Shown here: positions 1 to 8,500 of the stretch, one piece after another
How positions within the stretch are numbered: the first letter of the stretch is position 1
Layout: every line of letters begins with the position of its first letter
DNA from: Chrysochromulina tobinii
Lineage: Eukaryota; Haptophyta; Prymnesiales; Chrysochromulinaceae
Direction: 5' to 3'
Length of the DNA: 16,238 bases
NCBI GenBank assembly: GCA_001275005.1
Contig: JWZX01000734.1
Span: 1-16,238 of the forward strand
Translations under genes and position numbers: made by a program
The notes under the pieces: generated by a model
What the model saw: only the letters and a program-made list of their open reading frames with translations
Told to the model about the DNA's origin: nothing
Database searches by the model: none

Positions 1-996
1 CGACGAGACGACGACCAAGGGGAGCGCGTCCATGCCGTCGGAGGTCTCGACGGAGCGCGCGATGGACCACTTGTACTCGGCGCCCAGATGCTCGATGCCG
101 GCGAGCTCGAGCAACTGGCTCCACACGACGATGATGGTGAAGAAGCCCCAGAAGCGCCGCCCGTCGCCCGTCGCGTTGGTGTCGCAGAGGGACGCGCCCG
201 TCGCGGCGCTCCGCACGACGTCGCAGCCCGTGACGGTCGTGAAGGGTCCCAGCGGCGAGCCGCCGCGCGGCCAGCGGTAGCCGAGCGACCACGGGTCCGC
301 AGCGGCCGTCGTCGAAGCGAAGAGGGGGATGCGCGAGAGCAGGGCGCTCTGGCCGTACTTGCAGAAGGCGGTGCACTTCGTGAGGGGCGACAGGATCTTC
401 TTGGGACCCTCGATATGAATCTTCCGGTCCGTCAGCGCGAGGACGACCGCCTGGCGCCGGTTGGCGATGACCGAGCTCGCATTGAACAAGTCGTGCCCGC
501 CACCCACGTCTCCACCCACGGACCCGCCGCCCGACGACACGGGGGGGTAGATGGCCGCGACGCGGCCGTACGGCGCAAGCTGAACGTCGTTGATGGCTGG
601 CGACGCCATGACGAGCGCCGGCGCCGCGCGCGTGAACCATCTCTGCACGGCCTCGTGCGTCGGCGGTGGCCCCGACTCAACGAAGGTCGCCGCCGCGAGC
701 GACGGGTTGAGCGCGCCGCGCAGAACCGCGCCGAAGGAAACCGCGACGGACGAGAGGAGCGTCTGCGCGCGCACCTGGCGCGCGATCGCCTCCGAGTTAG
801 TGTACCTCATCATGACGCCGTGGCCCCCGCCGGCGAGCACAGCGAAGACGACAGCGGCGAGGCCCAGAAAGCGGCACGGTGCCGCGCGCAACTCGCGCCA
901 ACCGCGCCACGCCGACACGCGTGCACAGCGCGGCGCGCGTGCAGCGCGCTTCGCCGCGCCGGCGGCGCGCGGTGCCGGCGCGAGCTTGCGTTTCAT
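1..996 (-). CDS. Membrane receptor with CHASE sensor domain, N-terminal part (runs off left edge)
   Basis: The frame is open from the ATG at 996 to base 1 (332 codons) and continues outside the window. After a basic Arg/Ala-rich N-terminus there is one hydrophobic segment at about residues 42-60 (LGLAAVVFAVLAGG), probably a signal anchor. The next ~260 residues look like a CHASE ligand-binding domain: VQLAPYGRVAAIYP (138-151), a DLF motif, a conserved IEGP, SRIPLF, and FWGFFTIIV (282-290). These match the order LAP.G.V..VYP / DL / GP / R.P.F / FWGF known from CHASE proteins. Possible N-glycosylation sites are NAS (172) and NAT (274). CHASE domains sit outside the cell before a second membrane segment and a cytosolic output domain such as a cyclase or histidine kinase; here that part is beyond the edge, so the output is unknown. 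An in-frame ATG at 1032 would add 12 residues; 996 is preferred because it has a purine at -3. Confidence 0.8.
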   Translation of the reverse strand, partial: MKRKLAPAPRAAGAAKRAARAPRCARVSAWRGWRELRAAPCRFLGLAAVVFAVLAGGGHGVMMRYTNSEAIARQVRAQTLLSSVAVSFGAVLRGALNPSLAAATFVESGPPPTHEAVQRWFTRAAPALVMASPAINDVQLAPYGRVAAIYPPVSSGGGSVGGDVGGGHDLFNASSVIANRRQAVVLALTDRKIHIEGPKKILSPLTKCTAFCKYGQSALLSRIPLFASTTAAADPWSLGYRWPRGGSPLGPFTTVTGCDVVRSAATGASLCDTNATGDGRRFWGFFTIIVVWSQLLELAGIEHLGAEYKWSIARSVETSDGMDALPLVVVSS

Positions 997-1340
997 GACG
1001 TCGTCGTCGACGACGGACAGGACGTGCACCATACATGGAATGTTTTCGCAGTGGTACGGGAAAACCGGGGCTTTTTTAGGGTTAAATTGCCGGCACCTTT
1101 TCGGGTCCGTCGATTCTCCATTAGTAGGAAAGTTTGCTTTTGGAGTCCGAACCATACCTGTACTCGCACGCACTCGAGGGTTTAGCGTACCTCCCCAAGC
1201 GATGAACGTGTACTACGGCGATCGTGTACATGTACTCGATGGGCGTTGTCGACCAAGTTGAGCCTTCTCTGGGTTTTCTTGTGAGAATGGTGTAGGATTC
1301 TGATTGGGGCGCTGACAATTCAGCGCTGTGGGGCGGGGGA

Positions 1341-1611
1341 CTGAGGATTCAGCCGGTAAAGTCGGGGTGTGTAGGATTCAGCCGGTAAAGTCGGTGTGAG
1401 TGTAGGATTCAGCTGTTCACTCCCGTGTGTAGGATTCACCATCATCGGAAACGCGAATCCTACAATCCTTGGAGCCAGAGGACCACGCTCGCTCACCGAA
1501 TGCTGACGTCGCCGGTCGTGGATGCCCGTGCCCGGAACCGTGAATCCTACACACACCGGTGTGAACAGCTGATCCTACACACCGACTCGTTTACCGGCTG
1601 AGGATCATCAG
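1341..1611. repeat. Inverted-repeat (foldback/MITE-like) element
   Basis: The left arm (about 1374-1438) and right arm (about 1541-1606) are imperfect inverted repeats of about 65 bp. Both arms contain, in the same order when one is reverse-complemented, CAGCCGGTAAA, GTCGGTGTG, GTAGGAT(T)CAGCTGTTCAC and GTGTGTAGGATTCA. The left side also has an extra tandem copy of the outer part (GGATTCAGCCGGTAAAGTCGG at 1345-1365 and again at 1374-1394). The ~100 bp in between have no coding potential that I recognise. The structure resembles a small non-autonomous DNA transposon or a foldback element. I could not identify a target-site duplication. It lies about 350 bp upstream of the receptor start codon, so it could affect that promoter. 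Confidence 0.7.
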
Positions 1612-2080
1612 ACTTCAGAGTCAGTGCCGCCCCGCGCGCTACCCGCGCGCCGCGCCCGCACGGGCCGCGGCACCACGCGGGCGGGCGCTGAATCGTGAGC
1701 GGCCGCCCGCTATCCGTGAATCCTCCGGGCGCATTAACATATGAATACCTCGCATAGATTGTCGACCTCCATCCTCCTCAACGACCGGACCCAACGTGCA
1801 GACCCAACGTGCAACCTACCGGAAATCAAACGAAACACATCGGAATGGCTTGGCACACGCGCGGCCAAGCCCCCCCCCCTCACCGCACAGCTTCGATTCC
1901 TCACCCGCGCAGCGGAGCCTGGCCACGAAACACACACCGCAGTCTTCCTCTCTAAAAAGCCGCGCCACGCTCAGCGCCACACCACGTCAGGTAGTACGCG
2001 CCCCCACCACGATTTGCCGTACGCGCCGGCGTGTGGAACCAACATCTCCGAGATTGAATCTCCGGACCGTCGAGGGTGTC

Positions 2081-2253
2081 GTGAATGCACAACCATGCGA
2101 CCCCCCCTCGGCGTACTGCTGTTCACACCCCGAGGCCGCTCGAGCCTGCTGTGAATGCACAGCACCATGCGCCCTCGTGAATGCACACCCATGCGCCCCC
2201 TCCCCTCGGCGTACTGCTGTTCACCCCCGAGGCCGCTCGAGCCCGCTGTGAAT
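2081..2253. repeat. Spaced tandem duplication (period 96 bp)
   Basis: Two copies of a ~70-bp unit start at 2081 and 2177. Each starts GTGAATGCACA.CCATGCG and continues with CTCGGCGTACTGCTGTTCAC and GAGGCCGCTCGAGCC.GCTG. A partial copy of the start (GTGAATGCACA..ACCATGCG) lies between them at 2152-2170. The unit lies downstream of the channel gene and has no visible coding function. Confidence 0.75.
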
Positions 2254-2501
2254 GTGAACCGCGAGACAGAATCGGCGTGATCGGCGCGCCCCACTTGACG
2301 AAACACATGCGCACTCGCTGACACTCTGTACCATGCGCCACTCTGCCACCGCTGTGGGCAACCAGTCACGTGTGCCTTGCCTAATTCGGCTTGCCAGTCG
2401 ACTTGCCTAATCCGGCATGGTACTCGTCCTTTCACCGCCAAGGGTTTGGCGCGAGAGCTGGACTCGGACTCGGTCCATCCAGCCCACCTAGCCATCTTAT
2501 C

Positions 2502-5500
2502 TTAGGCAGTGAAGTCCTCCTCCTCCGTCTTCGGCTTGCCCACCTCGGTCGAGACCATCTTCTCAAGCTTGCGCAGCTCGGGCTCGGGCAGGTCGGACTT
2601 ATCGACGTACCTGTGGGAAAGGGAGGAGAGGGCGCCGTGGTGAGCACTTGCATGCAGCCGTCGTGCTCGAGCGCGCCTCCGCCATCTCGAGCTTGGCGAC
2701 GTACCGCTTGGCGACGTATCGCAATCAGAGTTCATCAGAGGTAATCCGATCGAATTGGGGTCGCAATCAATGCCGCGGCACGACGTACCGCTTGAGCGAG
2801 GCAATCAGAGGTCATCAGAGGCAATCAGAGGTCATCAGAGGCCATCAATGCGGCGGCACGACGTACCGCTTGAGCGAGAGAGCGAGGAGCACATCTGCGA
2901 ACTTGACGAGCCCTCCCGGTTTCTCGACCTTGAGCTTCTTCGCGATGGACCTGGCGCTGTTGGCGGCGTCGTCCTCGCCGAAGGTGCCGAGGGGCGGGGG
3001 CACCTTTGCAATGAGCTCCGGCAGCATGCTTTCAGGGAGCTTGTTGTTGGCCTCCGGATCGAGCTCAGCCCATGCTTCCATGAAACCGTCAATGTCGGAG
3101 GGCGAGACGAGGTCGGGGTTCTGTGAATGTGAACAACGACGGGTGGTGGGCATCAGTGGTCATCAAGGGCGATGGTCATCAAGGGTCATCAATGGTCATC
3201 AAGTGATCATCAGTGGTCATCAGTGGTCATCAGTGGTCATCAGAGGTCATCAGTGATCATTTTCGCACCTGCTCGGAGAGCGAGGTGAAGTTCTCGATCC
3301 ATGGTCATCAGAGGTCATCAGTGGTCATCAGTGGTCATCAGTGGTCATCAGTGGTCATCAGTGGTCATCAGAGGTCATCAGTGATCATTTTCGCACCTGC
3401 TCGGAGAGCGAGGTGAAGTTCTCGAGGATCACAGCGACCATCAGGTTGAGGAACACCAACGTGCCGAAGAGCTGGAAGGTGACGAAATACGGGATCGCGA
3501 CCCATGAGCCGCAGTCGACGCCCTCGGTGCACAGGCCGGACTCTTCCTGCACGAGCGAATCTTGGAGCAGCAGCGTCCAGCCGTCGCCGGTCACCGACTG
3601 GAGCAGCAGCAGCATACCTGTGGGGAGAGGAGAGGGCGCCGTGGTGAGCACATGCATGCAGCCGTTGGTCACCGACTGGAGAAGCAGCAGCATACCGTTG
3701 CCCACGGTCTGGAAGTTGCCATCAGTTGCCATCAGTTGCCATCAGTTGCCATCAGTTTCCATCAGTTTCCATCAGTTTCCATCAGTTGCAATCAGTTGCA
3801 ATCAGCAGCATACCGTTGCCCACGGTCTGGAAGTTGCCATCAGTTGCCATCAGTTGCCATCAGTTGCCATCAGTTGCAATCAGCAGCATACCGTTGCCCA
3901 CGGTCTGGAAGTTGGCATGAGATTCGACGTTGTCCTGAAGGACCAACGTCGCGAACAGGTGCATGCCGAGGACGGCATAGATGAACATGACGAGCGCGAG
4001 CAGCGAGCACACGTTGAACACGGGTGGGAGAGAGAGGATGATGGTCGTGACGAGGTCACGCAGCCCCTTGACGCCCTTGAGGATGCGCAGGATCCGCACG
4101 ATCCGGAGCAGGCGGAGCACGCGGAGCAGGAATGGCGGCACCGGCAGGTAGGCCGTCAGGTCCGCCGCGAGGTCGTCGATGAGTGCGGTGCAGACGAGCA
4201 CGAAGTCGAAACGGTTCCAGCCGACCGAGAAGTAGCCTGATGAGGGGGCGCAATCGGAGGTGCAATCAGTCGCAATCAGAGGTGCACTCAATCGCAATCA
4301 GAGGTGCCATCACTGATGAGGGGGCGCAATCGGAGGTGCTCAGTCGTGCTCAGTCGCAATCAGAGGTGCCATCAGTCGCAATCAGAGGTGTGCTCAGTTG
4401 CAATCACGTACCAATCGGGCCGAGCGAGAAGATCTTGAGTGCAAACTCGGTATAGTAGACGCTGATAAAGAAGCGCATCGCGTAGTTGTACGCATCGCCC
4501 TTGGTCATCTCGAAGCCGGAGATCGAGATGAACGCGTCGTCCTCAAACTGGTACGATTTGCACGCCATCAGCAGCGTGTTCAGCAGGATGATCGTGATGA
4601 TGAAGATGTCGAAGTTGACCGACATGACGAGCTTGAAGATGTACATGCGCATCGAGCCTTCGGGCGGCGGCACTCCCTTCATCGGCTTCGCGAGCACAGC
4701 TGTCTTGATCGTCTGGACCCATTGGAGCTGAGCGCCGGTCATGGTAGCCGAGCCCGCGCCCGTCTCGGCGGCGATCGAGTTGAACGTCTCGACGATCGCG
4801 CCGATGAAGAGGTTGAGCGCGATGAAGGCGCCGACGAACATCCACGAGATCGTGAAGAGTGCGGCGGGCGAGTAGTCGTTGCGCACGGGCGCCAGGCCGG
4901 GGCCCTTGGCGGCCATCGCCTGGAACATCTCCGTCTCCCAGAGATCGCCCGAGGTCTGTGTGGAGATCGTGAGGAGATCGTGAGGAGATTGTGGGGAGAT
5001 CGTGGGGGGGATCGTGATGAGTCGTGAGGAGATCGTGAAGAGATCGTGAGGAGGGGGCGGCAAAACAAGGGCGCTCAAGGGCAAATCGATGGCAATCGAG
5101 GGCAATCAACCGGGAGAGCGTACCTGGAGGAAGAGCGCGAGCATCGCCGAGCCGAAGTTGTCGAAGGAGTTGCCTGGAGGGTTCTCCCACGTGTTGCCCG
5201 CCGTCACGCACTCCTCGACGGTGGCGATGGTCGGATCCTCCGTGCACATCGCGAAGGTGCCGGCGAACATCTGCATACCGAGGATGGGGCAAAGTCGGCA
5301 ATCAAGGGCAATCAAGGGCGATCAAGGGCGATCAAGGGCATCAAGGGCAATCAAGGGCACTCAAGGGCAAAGTCGGCAATCAGAGAGGCCGTCAGAGGCC
5401 GTCAGAGGGCCATCAAGGGCAATCAAGGGAGATCGCACCTGCATGCCGAGGATGGCGAAGACCGCTTGGATGAAGAGGTAGACGGCAAGCACATTCATGA

Positions 5501-8500
5501 CGGCCGGGATCGAGGCGATGAGGGTCGCGACGATCACTTTCATCGACTCAATGCGACCGACGAGCCGCAGGGGGCGGAGTGCACGGAGCACGCGGAGGGA
5601 CTTGAGGGGGGCGAGCGCCTCAATGTCGAGCACTTCCGCGGCGATGACGGTGACGGAGACGAGGACGATGGCGAAGTCGAGTTGGTTCCAGCCGTTCTTG
5701 AGGTAGGCTCGCTCGGTGAAGAGGAAGCCATAGGCGATGATCTTGAGGAGCGCCTCGGTCACGAAGATGGCCTGATGAGGGGGGCAATCATGCGGCCCAT
5801 CAGAGAGGCCATCAGAGCAGCCATCAGAGAGGCCATCAGAGAGGCCATCAGAGAGGCCATCAGAGAGGCCATCCGAGAGGCCATCAGAGAGGTCATCAGA
5901 GAGGCCATCAGAGAGGCCATCAGAGAGGCCATCAGAGAGGCCATCCGAGAGGCCATCAGAGAGGTCATCAGAGAGGCCATCAGAGAGGCCATCAGAGAGG
6001 CCATCCGAGGCCATCTGAGAGGCCATCCGAGAGGCGATCAGAGATGTTCACAGCTCCAGCGGCACGCACCGTGAACACGTAGTTGGTGAGCGTCAGCTGG
6101 GCTTCGAGAGGCGATTCGGGGTCAAGGAGTGGCGAGTCGATGGCGAGCGAGACCGACGAGGCGATGATGATGAACAGGATGAACATCTCAAAGTTCGGGT
6201 GACGCACGAACCACTCGCAACACCTGTGGAAGACATGGCGAGTGCGTCATCAGCGCGTCGTCAGCGCGTCATCAGCGCGTCATCAGCGCGTCATCAGCGC
6301 GTCATCAGCGCGTCGTCAGCGCGTCGTCAGCGCGTCGTCAGCGCGTCATCAGCTTACCTGCGAATGCCGTTGCGCGGGCCGAAGAGGCAGAGCGAGTGCT
6401 CCTGGGGCCATGGCAATCAACGGCAATCAACGGCAATCAACGAACCACTCGCCTCACCTGCGAATGCCGTTGCGCGGGCCGAAGAGGCAGAGCGAGTGCT
6501 CCTGGGGCCAGGGCTTCTCGACGAGCAGGTCAGACTTGGGCGGCGGCTTGGGTGGCTCCTCCACGGGGATCGGCTCCTCGCCTGGGGGGAGGGGGGGGAG
6601 CGCCGTGGTGAGCACTTGCATGCAGCCGATCGAGCCGGCTGTTCGACGGGGATCGGCTCCTCGCCTGGCTCGGGCTCCTCTTCCTCGCCGAATGCCGAGA
6701 GCACCATGCCTGCACGCAGAAAGGGGGGGGGGCGAGTGTGGGGGGGGGCGATGAGAGCAGCCGGCGGGGAAGGGGGAGCGATGAGTGTGGCCAGCGGAAG
6801 CCTTCGGTGCTATCCATGGCAATCAACGTCAATCAACCGTAATCCATGGTAATCAACGGGAGCGTACCGATGAAGATGTTCATGATGAAGGGACGCAATC
6901 AGCGGCAATCAATCAGCATGCAATTCGAGTCTGCGTACCGATGAAGATGTTCATGATGAGGAACGAGCCGACGCACATGCAAGGCACAAAGTACCAGAGG
7001 ACCTTGGGGCCGAGCACCGCCGAGGCAGCGAGAGAGGAGTCGACCCACTCGCCCGTGAACAGGATGAAGACCGAGATCAGGCCGGGCACGAAGTGGTCGA
7101 AGTTGGCGTAGTATGGGTGCTCCTCGAGGTCCGGGTTGGGGCAGACGGCGCCCGGGCAAGGCACCTCGGAGTAGCCAGCATCCTCGGTGTAGATGCCGCC
7201 GAAGAACTGTGGCGCAGGGGATGGTCAGGAGCGGTCAGGAGCGGTCAGGAGCGGTCAGGAGCGGTCAGGAGAGGTCATCAGCGGTCAGGAGAGGTCATCA
7301 GCGGTCAGAAGAGGTCATCAGCGGTCATGATCAGCGGTAATCAGGAGACATCCATTGCGTCAAATGGATGCCGAGGCAATCAAGGGACCATCAAGGGACC
7401 ATCAAGGGAGATCAAGGGAGATCGCACCTGCATGCCGGCGAGCACGAAGACGAGCATGAAGAGGAAGGTGACGATCCCGAGCGACGAGATCTTGGGGAAG
7501 ACGCGGATGAGGGTCGCCACGATGCTATAGAGCCCTTTCCACGACTGCATCAGGCACGGGGGACGCGCTGTGGTGAGCACTTGCATGCAATGCAGGCCGT
7601 CCGCATGCAATCACGATGTTATAGAGCCCTTTCCAAGACTGCACGGCGCGCTGTGGTGAGCACTTGCATGCAATCAACGCACCTTCATCAGGCGCAGGGC
7701 ACGCGCGATCCGAAGGAGACGCAGCATCCGAAGGAAGGAGAGCTGCGGAATCTCGCCGTCCGCGAAGACCGTGAGCACCTCCGTCACGAGGATCTCGAAG
7801 AGGGAGAGGAGCACAATCGTGCCGTCGAGCACGTTCCAGTTGTCCGCCCAGTAGCCGCCGCAACTGATGAGGGAGGCAATCAGGCAGGCCATCAGTGCCA
7901 ATCAATGGCATAGAGTGTTCCAGTTGTCCGCCCAGTAGCCGCCGCCCCCGAGGCGGAGGAGCTTGAGTAGCTTCATCAGTGGCAATCAATGGCAATCAGT
8001 GGCAATCAGTGGCAATCACCCGAGGCCGAGGAGCTTGAGTAGCTTCATCAGTGGCAATCAGTGGCAATCAATGGCAATCAGTGGCAATCACCCGAGGCCG
8101 AGGAGCTTGAGTAGCTTCATCAGTGGCAATCAGTGGCAATCAGTGGCAATCAGTGGCAATCACCCGAGGCCGAGCAGCTTGAATAGCTTCATCAGTGGCA
8201 ATCGATGGCAATCAGTGGCAATCAGTGGCAATCACCCGAGGCCGAGCAGCTTGAGGAACATCTCGAAGGCGAAGAGGAGCGTGATGACGAGACCGACGGA
8301 CTCGAGCTGCGCCGCATACCTGTGGGGAGAGGAGAGCGGGAGTTTCGTCAAGGAGAGCGCGCCGTGCTGAGCACTGGCATGTGCGGGGAGGGGGGGGGTT
8401 CGGACGAGTTCGGGCTGGGCCGTTTACTCCTCGCTCATGCCCGCGTATGGCATGCACATCAGGACCATGTTGATCTGTGAAGAACCGTGTGAAGGGCCGG

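Larger units (their letters stand above)
997..2501. other. Intergenic region between receptor 5' end and channel 3' end
   Basis: About 1.5 kb with no convincing gene. It holds the upstream region of the receptor gene (997 to ~1330), an inverted-repeat element (1341-1611), a very GC-rich stretch (1620-1720) with an 8-bp perfect inverted repeat (1677-1684 with 1703-1710), a spaced duplication (2081-2253), and a short direct repeat CTTGCCTAATYCGGC at 2376-2390 and 2402-2416 just beyond the channel stop codon. The ORFs here are short, overlap on both strands and have no recognisable domain. I saw no AATAAA signal near either gene end. Confidence 0.6.

Noticed and set aside
88-1185. 365-codon Arg-rich plus-strand ORF
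   Set aside because: Antisense to the CHASE receptor frame; composition is typical of GC-rich shadow frames and it has no domain.
3341-4240. 299-codon plus-strand ORF
   Set aside because: It is the antisense shadow of exons 16 and 17 and intron 16; the minus strand encodes domain IV of the channel.
5046-6074. 342-codon plus-strand ORF with REAI repeats
   Set aside because: It is antisense to channel exons 12-14 and their introns; its repeats are the 12-bp intron array read in an open frame.
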